Shown here: positions 30,671-41,075 of the stretch, piece by piece
Layout: each line of letters starts with the position of its first letter
Numbering within the stretch: the first letter of the stretch is position 1
NCBI GenBank assembly: GCA_951640165.1
Contig: OX621241.1
Coordinates: 2,366,001 to 2,430,000, forward strand
DNA: 64,000 nucleotides
Origin: Pseudoips prasinana
Lineage: Eukaryota; Arthropoda; Insecta; Lepidoptera; Nolidae
Reading direction: 5' to 3'
Translations under genes and position numbers: made by a program
The notes under the pieces: generated by a model
Databases searched by the model: none
Seen by the model: only the letters and a program-made list of their open reading frames with translations
What the model was told of the DNA's origin: nothing

Positions 30671-30712
30671 TTTTATAGGTAACCGCAATAGTAATTGCGG
30701 TTACCTATAAAA
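30671..30712. repeat. Perfect 19-bp hairpin
   Basis: TTTTATAGGTAACCGCAAT, loop AGTA, then the exact complement. Stems this long and perfect are unlikely by chance, so it is either recent or maintained. Confidence 0.85.
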
Positions 30713-30988
30713 ATCATTTTATTCCTTACTAATTACATCCTGTATTTCAACTTACTTATTTAAAGACGCGATATTTCCTTTGCACAGTTTTAGAACAATT
30801 TTTCAGCAATGACAAGTTATAAATCCACAGCATTCTCGGCAGGTGATTAATGGTCCGGCTAAGTTGACAAAGTACACAGGTGAAGGATGGAGTACGTCCT
30901 CTTTTTGTGGTACACCCACTGTGCCCGGAGAGTTTCACTTGTCGGTTTTACTCAGGCTATTGAATTAAACTATACTGAATATAAATAG

Positions 30989-31301
30989 TTAATACGTCCT
31001 TTGTCCAAGAATGTATATGACGGTCACCGTAGCCTAGTTGGTAGTGCTCCTGCTACGAAGCTGGTGGTCCTGGGTTCTAATCCCGGTAAGTGCAAATATT
31101 TGTGTGATGAGCACGAATATTTGTTTCAGAGTCATGGATGTTTTCTATGTATATAAGTATTTATCTATCTATATAAGTATGTATATCGTCACCTGGTACC
31201 CATAGTACAAGCATTGCTTAGTTTGGGGCTAGGATGACCTGTGTGACATTGTGCCTAGATATTATTATAATTAATACGTTCTTTGTCCAAGAATGTATAT
31301 G
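30989..31301 (+). mobile_element. SINE-A with 31-bp target-site duplication
   Basis: The complete SINE-A (about 31020-31270) has a head CGGTCACCGTAGCCTAGTTG, a B-box GGGTTCTAATCCCGG, body and ATT tail. It is flanked by TTAATACGT[C/T]CTTTGTC plus CAAGAATGTATATG at 30989-31019 and 31271-31301: 31 nt with one mismatch. This fixes the insertion boundaries precisely. Confidence 0.85.
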
Positions 31302-31359
31302 CATTTTTGTATTTTTATGGTTAAAATGTGTATTATAATAAGTAAATAATAATGATTAT

Positions 31360-31945
31360 CTTGAGGCACATTGCTATTTGATCCCAAAGGTAGAGCCGGT
31401 ACTATGGCAAATAGACAACCGATAAACATATTTATATATATTTCTAAATACATTCATATTATACAACATGTAACGTAATTAACGCACACCCTCAAACACC
31501 CCAATTATAATATTATGTTGTAATCCGAATACATACACTGATTTTTTATTTAACATGTATATGCATTATTATTTACTAAATTAGTTTCTTGGACTAAAGT
31601 TTTTTTTTTTTGTATTAAATGGTGGAATTTGTATGAATACAAATAAATCTGCGATTTTAAAAGTCATATTACTTTGACATACGGTCCATTTCAATTTGTT
31701 TTAACTGTACCGGGTGAATATGACAATAATTTCCGTAGTATTAATTATTTGGGAATAAAAATTTACCTTTATTAAAAATGATATGAATCGATTCAGTAAA
31801 CGAGTCTGAACAAACCATTTTCAGGATGTGCGTTAATTAAGTTACATGTTGTATATAAATGATACCCAGACACAGTACTAGTAACCGTACTAATCACATA
31901 AATAAGTGTCCTGGGTGTGATCGAATCTTGTGTAGTTTCATTAGT
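31360..31945 (-). mobile_element. SINE-D split by a MITE
   Basis: The 3' part (31360-31459) has GATCCCAAAGGTAGAGCC-like remnants, ACTATGGCAAATAGACAACC and GATAAACATA. After the MITE, 31856-31945 continues with the body and a diverged B-box region (AAGTGTCCTGGGTGTGATCG). The order matches SINE-D at 44395-44570. Confidence 0.55.
31460..31855 (-). mobile_element. 0.4-kb MITE, copy 2
   Basis: This is the same element as 26107-26508 in the opposite orientation. The TIR TATACAACATGTAACG and AATTAACGCACACCCT appear at the left, with the complement at the right. It interrupts SINE-D, so the SINE supplies the empty-site reference. Confidence 0.8.
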
Positions 31946-32004
31946 TCAGTTTCATGGATTCTTATGAGACGTCTCTACTATTTATGTTATACCTTGTATA
32001 CATT

Positions 32005-32217
32005 TTCTGACTGTCTCATTGATCTATCGGTAGCGAGTTCAACTTTTGCAAGTGAGGTCTTCAATTCCAGGGATTCAAGTCCTAGGTCGGGCCAAAAGTG
32101 ATATTAGTATTTTTCTGTTGGAGTTTTTAAGTTGGCGGTGCTAGACTCGCGTGCCTCGGAGATGTCTGCTATTCTTCTCATAGGCACATGAGATTGTCGG
32201 AATAGAAAGTGCCGGGT
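32005..32217 (+). mobile_element. SINE-B, left piece interrupted by element 2
   Basis: The tRNA-like head (TCATTGATCTATCGGTAGCG), B-box region (GGGATTCAAGTCCTAGG), CGTGCCTCGGAGATG and GGAATAGAAAGTGC end where the TAAGA tail of element 2 begins. The rest of the SINE resumes at about 37211. Confidence 0.65.
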
Positions 32218-32296
32218 GTAAGATAAGATAAGATAAGATAACTCTTTATTGTACACCAAAACATTACAGAATACAATAGCATACATTAAAAAAATG

Positions 32297-32345
32297 GTAC
32301 AATTGGCGGCCTTATCACTAAATGTGATCTCTTCCAGGCAACCTA
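32297..32345 (-). promoter_or_regulatory. LINE 3'-UTR hairpin of element 2
   Basis: On the minus strand it reads TTGCCTGGAAGAGATCAC, ATTTA, GTGATAAGGCCGCC. The stem is ATCAC/GTGAT, where element 1 has ATCGC/GCGAT. The paired change keeps the stem, which supports a structural RNA role. Confidence 0.55.
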
Positions 32346-32598
32346 GGCAGGGATTGGAGTATGGAGTAACCGAGATAGGGTAGTTGTCAGTGCACATGAG
32401 TATAGAAATGATACGCACTGGTATCATTACAAAAAATGTCAAGAGTCATTTAAGATAAATTACATATATATTATATATTAACCTACATACTATATTATAT
32501 ATATACTTATATTTCATAAATAAATAAATAAATACATTATCATAAACAAAACTAAAGTAGGAACCGTTGCTGAAGTTCATAAACTAGTTGAAAGTAAA

Positions 32599-35545
32599 TT
32601 ATTTCGTACCTTTCTGCAGGGACAGGTAGTGATCTTTCACTAGACTCTGAAAGTTACGTAAAGATTGAGCTTGGCGTACTGACAATGGCAATTCATTCCA
32701 CAAGCGAGCTCCTTGCACAGCAAACGATTTGTCTAGAAAGATTGTGGAATGTGCTGGCATTGTCAATTTTAAATTATTCGATGATCTCAGAAGCTTCGAA
32801 TGTGATTCATAAAGGAATGAAAAGCGTGCTTTGAGGTAAGAGGGCGTTGAAGGAGTAAACAAAACATTGTATAGAAGTGAGAGAATATGGGCATTCCGGC
32901 GAAAGCGAATGGGTAGCCACTTGAGCTTGTTACGAAATTCAGTGATATGATCATATTTCCGAAGACCGAATATGAATCTTATGCAGACGTTTTGGAGACG
33001 CTCAAGTTTATCAAGTTGGGCTTCTGTAAGATCAAGATAGCTGACATCTGCGTAATCTAGTATTGGGAGAAGAAGGGATTGAGCAAGCGCGATTTTGGTG
33101 GTAGTTGGGAGGAAGTTACGAAGTCTTCTCAAGGATCCAATTGGTGCAAAAATTTTCCGACTGACGTTTTGTAGTTGAGGGCCCCAGGAAAGGCAGCTGT
33201 CAAAGAATATGCCTAGGTTTTTAACTTCACGACTTATTTGTAAAACATTGCCTCCAAAACGAAGTTGTGGTAGTTGTGACAAAGATGCCTTAGCCAACAT
33301 CCTTGAGCTACCAACAACAATCACTTGAGTCTTCTGTGGGTTAACGTGTAGTCCGTGAGCACGACTCCACTCACTGATGTTATCTAAATCGGTATTCAAA
33401 TTATTCACAGCTTCAGCCAATTTATTTAACGGAGCCTGATTATAAATCTGAAGATCGTCTGCATAAAGGTGGTAGGAAGAATTAATACGTTTAGAAATAG
33501 AATTTATAAAAATTGTGAATAATAGTGGAGACAAAACGCCACCCTGAGGCCCGCCTGCAATAGTATTACACCAAGAAGAAAAGGAATTATCAATACGAAT
33601 ACATTGCCTGCGGCCAGACAGGTAACTACGAAACCAGTCAATAACTGTTGGAGATACGTTAAGAGTGCGCAATATCCCCAGCAACACATCAAAATCCACG
33701 GAATTGAACGCATTGCTGAAATCTAACAGGGCTAGCACTGTTAGATGTCCACGTTCCAATCCAGCTCTAATGTCATCCGTAATATGGACCAGGGCTGAGG
33801 TAGTACTATGGCCAGGACGAAAACCAGACTGGAAGGGATTAAGGAGGTTATTTATTGTGAGAAAAGCACTTAATTGGTTGTGGACAAGGCGTTCAAGTAC
33901 TTTGGACAGGAACGGAAGGATTGAAATAGGACGGTAGTCGGAAAAGGATGCTGGTTTGCCTTTTTTTTGGAAGGGGAATTATTTGGGCATCTTTCCATAT
34001 CACTGGGAAGATACCCGAACTTATAGAGGAATTTAAGATGTGAGTTATGGCAGGAAGAATTTCGTTGAGGATAGGAAGGACCATATTACGGGTGACATTG
34101 TCATTGCCTACTGCGTTAGAAGTGATGGATAAAACACTCTTCCTAACGTCACAATCAGAAACTTGACTAAAAGAAAAGGGAGAATAGCTGGGAGAGGGAA
34201 CTAATGATAGATCTCTTAAGGTGTTTAATTTTGTTGCCCTGTCAAAAATGAGCGAAGTTGAGAAGTGCAAATTGAGTGAATTAATGTCTAAATTATTAGG
34301 AGTAGTTTCATTTCGAGCTTTCCCAACTCCCAATGAACGCAGAAATTTCCATATTTTAGCTGGATCTCCACTCTCAACCGAGTTGTGGATGTGTTGGCGT
34401 TGTGAATACCTACACACCTTATTGCAGCGATTTCGAAGAGAAATATATTTATGACGGTTTACATCGTTAGGCCTACTCGCGAAACGCGACTTAGCTGCTG
34501 CTTTCTTAGCTACGAGACTTTTTATTTCAGGCGTTAACCACGGTGCGGGGAGGTGTTTTACCCTAATTTTTCGAAGTGGGGCATGCACATCGTATAAACT
34601 AAGAATATTTTTATTGAAAATGTTAATTTTCTCATCAACTGAATCATCGGCTATAAGAGGAGACCAGTCAATTCTGCTAGCATCTGCTCGAAGAGAATCC
34701 AAATTAATACCACCAAAATTACGTTGAAGAATGATTTTTGATTTTGCCTTAGGTAGGCGAATTTTATAAGATAGGAAAAGGAGATCGTGATAAGAGAAAG
34801 CATCGGCTACGCACTGTCCGTGCTTAGCGATGTGGTCTTTCGAAGAGACAAGAATAAGATCTAGAAGAGAAGGAGTAGAATGAGGAAAATGATGAGTGGC
34901 ATTAAGAGGAAGTATAGATAGATTACTAGATTCCGCAACAGAAATAAGGGTTGAAGAACGAGAATCATTTTTCAACAAACAGGTGTTGAAGTCACCCATC
35001 ACAATCGTGTGGCTGTAAGAAGGCAAGAAAGTTTCAAGTAATAGTTCAAAAGAGGAGAAAAAATTTATTCTAAGAGATGGACAGTAATACACACCAAGTA
35101 AAACTTTAGTGTGGTGAAGCTCAACTTCGATAAGGAGATGCTCACCAGCACTGGCAGGTGGCGGTTGCGAGGACATGCTGAGAATTGTAAATTTAAAATT
35201 ATTTCGTAAGTATATAGCAACTCCACCACCTACCGAACTAGTTCGATCATTCCTAATCAGTTGGAATCCAGGAAGTGAGTAAGAGGCTGAAGGGAGACAT
35301 GGTTTAAGCCATGACTCAGAAATAAGGATAGCGTGGATATTTTTGCACTGAAAATTTGCCAGCATATCGGGGAAATGAGCCGGAATACTTTGGGCGTTTA
35401 TATGAATCACATTGAAATTCCCGAGAACATCAGAAAAAATACATTCAAGGCTGTCAGCGAGCGATGGTATACTGACAAAACTGTCGTCATCACTACTAAT
35501 CGAAAAAAAATCAGCATCAGTATCTACATCTTCAGCATTAGACAT
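32599..35545 (-). pseudogene. ORF2 of element 2, one frameshift
   Basis: The product is the same type as element 1 ORF2. The upstream frame (35545-33893) has the endonuclease: VIHINAQSIPAHF, SESWLKP, GGGVAIYLRN, IVMGDFNTC and FSYHDLLF. It also has the first RT block up to IIPLPKK. There, at about 33962, an A-run on the sense strand is one base too long, and the reading shifts. The RT continues in the next frame (to 32599): RPISILP (about 33935), FQSGFRPGHST, LALLDFSNAFN, GGPQGGVLSPLLF (V changed to G in motif B), HLYADDLQIY and LGIFFDSCLSW. The C-terminal tail ends YLSLQKGTK. Apart from this single homopolymer shift no stop is present, so the copy is young. A sequencing error is also possible. 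Confidence 0.85.
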
Positions 35546-36243
35546 ATAACATATACTTACTTACTATTAAAATAAATATAATAATTCTACTTACAAATAA
35601 TTCTATTGACTAACTTTTCTAATATTACAGTAATCTACACTCAATACCTGCCAGTGAAGTGCCACATAGGTAACATCGTTTCTAGTAACAATAAACATTT
35701 ACAGATTCCATTTGAAAAGAATGTGTCTAAAAATGTAAAATGTAACGCTTTTATTTATATATAACACGTACAGAAAAAGAGAAAAATCTTTAATTTAAAG
35801 CAATTTATCATCTTACAGCTAGAAAAACATCAAAACATTTAAGCATGGTTTAAAGTAAAGAGATAAACTGAATATTTTAATTATGGACTATTTTAAAACG
35901 AGATATTGCTCCTTTTCTTAACAATCCATAGAATCAATATAACAGCTACAGATGTTGCTCCTTCTCTTTATAATTCATACAGTAGGTACAACAATTTGAC
36001 AGTTGTTGTCAAAAAACAATACGGTAAAAAATCATGTGACAGATAACCTAAACTGACCTAAAGAATTAATTCTTAGTAACAAATAATAAGAAGGTAGCTC
36101 ATATAATTAATAAAATGTTTTGTCAAATAAAAACTAAAGGCAAGAAGTTATTAGAAAAGTGGGTACCAGACACAGTATCACAAGTGTTTGTGTTCAAAAT
36201 GGCTTTCACTACAGGCCGGATGATATCTGATGAATGATGGAAT
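35546..36243 (-). other. ORF1-ORF2 spacer of element 2
   Basis: A 698-bp AT-rich spacer, twice as long as in element 1, with no coding frame. It includes repeated CTTTTCTTAACAATCCATAG- and CTTCTCTTTATAATTCATA-like stretches (about 35910 and 35955), each after an A-G/T-rich run, hinting at an internal duplication. Confidence 0.5.
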
Positions 36244-36981
36244 TTATTTCTTGGAGACAGCACCTCGTTTAGGCCTGCCTGCTGCTGTAACAGGCTTGCT
36301 GGTTGACGTGCTTTCCTGCGTATTGCCCTCCTGCACCGTTACAAACACAATTTTGTTGAGATCGTTCATCGTGACCACCTTATGTATTTGGCCCCCTGAG
36401 GCTTGAATATATATCACGCCGTGTCGACTCCAGCAACTAGATATTCCCCACCGCTGGCGTGCAGTCATAAAGACTTCATGTCTAGGCTTGGTCAAAAACT
36501 CCGAGATTGTGATTGTAGTGCCTTTAAATTTGGTTTTAGCAAACCACACGCTATCATGGGCTTGATAATTAGTGAATTCCACCAGCATGGGCCTGGGTCT
36601 ATCAGAGGTCGGAGCGCGGCTTAAGCGATGTGAACGCAGTACATCAGATTTGGAAAAATCTGATAGTTTCAAATGCTCTGTGATGGTGTTAACAACAACC
36701 TGAGTGGACATTTCTTTCTTCTCTTCTGGTATGCCATGAAACAAGAGCATTCTACGCCTACCTCGCATCTCCATCTGGTCACAACAGAGAACAAGAGCAT
36801 CTAGTTGCTGTTGGAAGCAGCTGAAGGATTCGTACACAAACTTCTTGAATGCAGCAAATTCCAGTGCTAGTGTGTCTGCAGTGGCAGGTGTTCTGGGTGT
36901 CTTCTGGAGCTCTTCAAACTCAGTCATGCGCTTCATAAGGTTCTCCTTCATACTTGTGAAAGCATGCTGCATGGACTCCAT
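36244..36981 (-). CDS. ORF1 of element 2: coiled-coil/RRM protein
   Basis: This 245-residue protein is the counterpart of element 1 ORF1. The N-terminal 85 residues (MESMQHAFTSMKENLMKRM and following) are likely coiled coil. RRRMLLFHGIPEEKKEM to WFAKTKFKGTTI forms the RRM-like part, with SHRLSRAP and RPMLVEF at the expected places. SEFLTKPRHEVFM begins the C-terminal domain. The tail is basic (RPKRGAVSKK). The frame has no stops. The predicted role is to bind the element RNA and form the transposition particle; this is inferred from the L1-type ORF1 family. Confidence 0.8.
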   Translation of the reverse strand: MESMQHAFTSMKENLMKRMTEFEELQKTPRTPATADTLALEFAAFKKFVYESFSCFQQQLDALVLCCDQMEMRGRRRMLLFHGIPEEKKEMSTQVVVNTITEHLKLSDFSKSDVLRSHRLSRAPTSDRPRPMLVEFTNYQAHDSVWFAKTKFKGTTITISEFLTKPRHEVFMTARQRWGISSCWSRHGVIYIQASGGQIHKVVTMNDLNKIVFVTVQEGNTQESTSTSKPVTAAGRPKRGAVSKK

Positions 36982-37169
36982 TGCAAATAGTGATGATAAT
37001 TGTTATGTGATGTGATAGAAGAGAGATAACACTAGGCTGGCAGGGTGAGTGTATTAACTTAACTTTAAGCACATAAAATGTTTATAATAATACTGTTAAT
37101 TAAATTTAATTAAATATAAATTGAGCAGATCAATATAGTTCAACTTCTTTCAACAACTACCCGCGCGCA

Positions 37170-37182
37170 AAAAAAAAAAAAG

Positions 37183-37214
<32 letters not shown>

Positions 37215-37315
37215 TTACTATTCTAACACACACTTGGGCTAGAGTAGACATTCTCTCCGTTGAGACTGGCCTCCATGGAGTCCTCTTCCAGGAGAACATT
37301 ATTATTATTATTGGC
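37170..37315 (+). mobile_element. A-rich run and right piece of the interrupted SINE-B
   Basis: An A-run with one G (37170-37210) marks the 5' end of element 2. Then ACACACACTTGGGC, CTCCGTTGAGACTGGCC and a CATTATTATTATTATT tail complete the SINE-B begun at 32005. Confidence 0.55.
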
Positions 37316-37756
37316 CTAAGTACCGTGACACTAACAGGTTTCGCTATTACTTCCAATGGATTTGACAAGCCTTGATTTCCCACTGCGAGTCGTAAGTGAA
37401 AAGGATTCAACATTTCGTAAGTTTTGGACATCTTAACAGGGGCGTAAGTAGTTTTGGTGAATTTTAACTTTTCTCACTTTGTTTTAAATGTGTGTGTTTA
37501 TTCCCCGGAGTAGGTATATGGGTTAAGTTTTGATTGCTGGTTTGTGGAATAGACGGGTTAGGTTTTTGTATTTGCAGGAAAACTGTTAAGTAACTGTTAA
37601 GTTAGATATTTTGGACATGTTACTAGATGTGTTGCTATTACAAAGAGTTTGTTCCATTTTAGTACTAGCTATGTTTTTATTATAGATTGGTAGAATCATC
37701 ATCATGTTATTTGCGAGTTTTACTGACTTCAAATCAAGGAGGTTATCAATTATTGC

Positions 37757-37972
37757 GCGTGTGGCACACCGGTTTAAGCAATCGCCTTGCCTCTTCGTGT
37801 CCCGGGTTCATATCCCTGTGTCGTTTACAAACATATAACTGACGGACACAAAGTATATGTCGACTCAGTACAACTATTTATGAGTCGCGCAAATAGTTGT
37901 CCTGCACGGGAATCGAGACCGGGATACGAAGTAGCGAGGCGACTATCTTAACCACTGCGCCAATTAAACCTA
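37757..37972. mobile_element. Two SINE-E copies head to head
   Basis: The plus-strand copy (37757-37830) has GTGTGGCACACCGGTTTAAG, CAATCGCCTTGCC and TCGTGTCCCGGGTTCA. The minus-strand copy (37831-37972) has the complement of GGCGCAGTGGTTAAGATAGT, CGCCTCGC and a CGGTCTCGATTCCCGTG B-box. Together they form an imperfect foldback. Confidence 0.6.
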
Positions 37973-38799
37973 CCTACCATATTTAAATTAGACTCATTGT
38001 TTAAAATTCTCCTTTCCTGTTGAAAACGGTTCATAAAATGTATTTATACTATAAATATGGACAATTAAGAGAATTTAAACTTATAAATATCCATTTCAAC
38101 AATTACTAAGCTAGCAAAGTAACTTGATCATTTAATGTATAGTTTAATGTTTCGAAGTCAGTTTGATGCTTTTTTCAAAAGGCAGGTTGATTCATTTACC
38201 TACATTTCTTTCACATAATATACCTACAGACAATTGGCCAGTCATTTCACAGATAAGGAATATTTTTCATACTTTTTTAAGCGACGGAACTCAACCCTTT
38301 GGTGCTATCTCGATGATGCCACCTGACATCTTGTCCCGCGTCGGGAAACGGAAACATTTCACGTTAAGCTTTGTTTAAAAAAAATGGTATTCATACTTTT
38401 TTGCGGGTTAAATTGTAAATTGACAGGTTTTTTTCCAAGACTTATAATAAAAATAAAATTGGCTATTCTAAATCACACTTGGAATTCTTCATGATGTTTT
38501 TTTGAAAATTTAATTTCATCGAACTATTTTTATGTGCTAGTGCAATCGTGAATGTGTAAACTGCACTTGTTCAAAATACGACCATTAAAGTTCTATTGTC
38601 AAAGACTCTATAGGAGTCCAGAGAGCTAATATTTTTATATAATAGGCATTAGAATTAAATGAATAAAAATAACATTACAAACACTACCATGCTTTTGACA
38701 CACTTTTGATAGCTCTCTTCAGTCCTTCTCCATATGAACTTGAACTGTACCAAATTTCAAACTCCTCTGTCCACGCATATTTCGTAAAAAGGGGTACAA
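37973..38799. other. Unique DNA, no gene seen
   Basis: AT-rich. A 71-codon plus frame at 38163-38378 has no recognisable domain. Confidence 0.4.
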
Positions 38800-39018
38800 C
38801 GTCGGCGAGGTTAAGCAACTAGGCTCGCGGTTAGTCCATAGATTGGTGACCACCAAAGTAGTTTAATTTCAGAGCGTCTCCTTGCTTCGTAAGGCCGACA
38901 CCGACCGGGTAAAACTGTCGGTACCGGTTTTAGTCATTAGACAACAGTCGTTCAGCCATGTCAGAGGCCTACTGCGCGGCTTGAACAAATCTGACACTAG
39001 GGTAACCACTGCCCATAC
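38800..39018 (-). repeat. Repeat F, longest copy
   Basis: On the minus strand it carries, in order, TCGTATGGGCAGTGGTTACC, AGTGTCAGA, CAGTAGGCCTCTGACATGGC, GACTGTTGTCTAATGACTAA, ACCGGTACCG, AGCAAGGAGACGCTCTGAAA, CTTTGGTGGTCACC and AACCTCGCCGACGT. Confidence 0.65.
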
Positions 39019-39399
39019 GAAATGCAAGCAAGCATTATGATTTATTACATTTATATACTGTTCTCACTGCTCAACGTAAGTAATGATTGAAATGCGGATT
39101 GAATTGCACATTTTGTAACTAGTTATGAAATATTTCTAAATAGTACTGAATTGTTCTAATGACGACAATAATCAATTGTAAAAGCCTCAGCGATGGTGAA
39201 GAAAAAATGCCTATTAAATGCATTAGAAAAGTTGTACAATACAGTTACACATTTTTTTTTAATAAACTACAATTTGCTACCACTTTTTGCACCTCAAAGC
39301 ACCTGTGGCACGAACCGGTGGATGCTACCACTGCACAAACCTCTCTCGAACCCGTTTAAGACTACATGTAAAACAAAAATATTCGCATGTCTCTGTAGA

Positions 39400-39482
39400 C
39401 AAAATGTGTGAACTTAAACCTTATGTAAACACCTGTATGTACCACGTTTTTAAACGAAATAAATACTTACTTACTTACTAAG
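39400..39482 (+). mobile_element. LINE 3' tail remnant
   Basis: AAACGAAATAAATACTTACT followed by TACTTACTTACTA is a tandem-tailed LINE end, like that at 45355-45402. The three overlapping short frames at 39159-39481 have no recognisable domains. Confidence 0.45.
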
Positions 39483-39539
39483 TCACTGGAATAATAAGGC
39501 TATTTTTGACGTTCGATAATTTAAATACATATATGTTGT

Positions 39540-39748
39540 TCTAGTTATTAGTGACCCTGCCTGCTAACCCTGAGGACGTTGGTTTGACCCCACCCAGGAC
39601 AAATTTTAGTGCGATGAACACTATTATTTGTTTTGCGAGTATGTCGGGGTGTAATTTATCTATAAATATAAGTATATGTGTATCAGTTGTCTGGTTGCCA
39701 TAGTTTAGGATCAGATGGCAGTGTGTTCTCCATAGATCTTTATTTTAT
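39540..39748 (+). mobile_element. SINE-D
   Basis: TTGTTCTAGTTATTAGTGAC, a GGTTTGACCCCACCC B-box, GCGATGAACACTATTATT, ATTTATCTATAAATATAAG, CTGGTTGCCATAGTTTAGG and ATCAGATGGCAGTGTG. It is one of the two best copies in the window. Confidence 0.7.
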
Positions 39749-39918
39749 TGAACATTGTTAACAGGTATTAACGCGACTAACCTTATTGTTATTTTCCCGA
39801 CGTTTCGACCAAGTTGCATTGATCGTGGTCACGGGATGACTGTCATCCCGTGACCACGATCAATGCAACTTGCTTAGTTAGTTAGGTTAGTCGCGTTAAT
39901 ACTTGTTAACAATGTTCA
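39749..39918. mobile_element. Foldback element (MITE-like)
   Basis: The arms are TGAACATTGTTAACAGGTAT then TAACGCGACTAACC, and in the centre GTTGCATTGATCGTGGTCAC then GGGATGACAG; each is repeated as its complement. Only about 25 bp in the left arm (TTTTCCCGACGTTTCGACC) lack a partner. The whole 170 bp can form one long hairpin. Confidence 0.8.
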
Positions 39919-40914
39919 TATATAATTATGATACGCGAAAGTTTAAAAGTGTATATTTATTTTATTATTTATTAATCTCAAGAACGTGTTCACACGAATA
40001 CGCTATCCAAAAATCAAGTTGATAGTCGGAATCTGTCCAAAGCAAACACAGTCCAAAAATCAATCGCATCTACTGACGGATATATCGGAGCGTCCATCCG
40101 GGGTGACTCGTCTTAAATTATGTCCGGGACGTGATAATGAAGGGGTGGCTAGAAACGTATTTGCTCTACGATATGCCCCTCTCAGTAATACCTACCATTG
40201 TTTTATAGTTCATCTACCCATTCGAGCATTTCGTGTTATAGTTTTGCCCAAGAAAGCTTCAACTGAAGTAAGATTCTTTGTGTATCGCAATCGTCATACG
40301 CTACGGTAACTAATTACCATCAGATGGACCATTTGGTATGTGACAATTTATATAATTAAAAAAACAACACTTTCTAACTTTATAAATGACTGAAAGTTTT
40401 ATCAATATTGTTGAATTTATTTTGGTTGACTGAAGTACAATTCGTGAATGTTCGAATAAACCCTTTATTTTGTCACATAAAAGTAATAAAATTTTCGTAG
40501 GAAAACATTAATCTCGTTTATTTCCAAAACAATACATTAAATTAAAAATGTTTATACTTACAAACGTCTATAAATCTGTAGGTAACGCAACGGTTCGGAT
40601 TTAGGAACGGCTCTACATTGTTTAAAAATTGTTCGAGATTCAAACGTTTAAATTTAGAACCTTTACAATATATAGGTACCTAACTAAATAGTTTAGTTTC
40701 ATCACAGTAATGAACTGCCCGCCTAAAACTGCTTCAGCGATTCAAAGTACTCATTTTGTATCGTTATTCGAATTTCGAATCATATTCCAATGGAACGTAG
40801 TGCGTTCTTTAAACTGAACGCACTTCGCTCGCTCGCCTCAATAGATTATCTCTCACCAAGGTAAACGTGACATATTTCTGATGTCTAGATTACAAAATAT
40901 TTTCATTACCAGCC
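39919..40914. other. Unique DNA, no gene seen
   Basis: A 107-codon plus frame (39986-40309) is moderately GC-rich but has no motif I recognise and no convincing start context. The remainder is AT-rich. Confidence 0.4.
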
Positions 40915-41075
40915 AGTAATCGATCACTGAGGTTTGGTAACTAAGCGGTCAGCCTATAGATGAGTGACCGCCTTGGTGGTTTAATAAGGGCACGTGAAGC
41001 TATCGGTACCAGTTGTGGTCTTCCAACAAAAATAACTTTGACACTAACCATACGAGAAAGAAGAAGATTTCTCGT
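40915..41075 (-). repeat. Repeat F, diverged copy
   Basis: GTAACTAAGCGGTCAGCC, ATGAGTGACCGCCTTGGTGG, GGGCACGTGAAGC, TCGGTACCAGTTGTGGTC and GACACTAACCATACGA follow the minus-strand order of repeat F, with an internal deletion. Confidence 0.5.

Larger units (their letters stand above)
32218..37210 (-). mobile_element. CR1/L2-like LINE (element 2), single frameshift
   Basis: It has the same organisation as element 1: leader, ORF1 (36981-36244), a 698-bp spacer, ORF2 (35545-32599), a 3' UTR with the hairpin motif, and a TCTTA-type tandem tail (32219-32240). It sits within a SINE-B whose halves flank it. Its 5' end abuts an A/G homopolymer of about 40 nt at 37170-37210. It is clearly diverged from element 1 at the protein level, so it is a sister family and not a duplicate. 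Confidence 0.8.

Noticed and set aside
31021..31095. tRNA-like segment with GGGTTCTAATCCCGG
   Set aside because: Part of SINE-A, with target-site duplications around the whole element.
33504..33713. Frames antisense or offset to the LINE ORF2s (also 2066-2344, 34221-34454, 36403-36624)
   Set aside because: They are shadows of real LINE coding sequence in another frame.
39986..40309. 107-codon open frame on the plus strand
   Set aside because: No domain, weak start context and composition like the flanks; kept only as a note in the surrounding entry.
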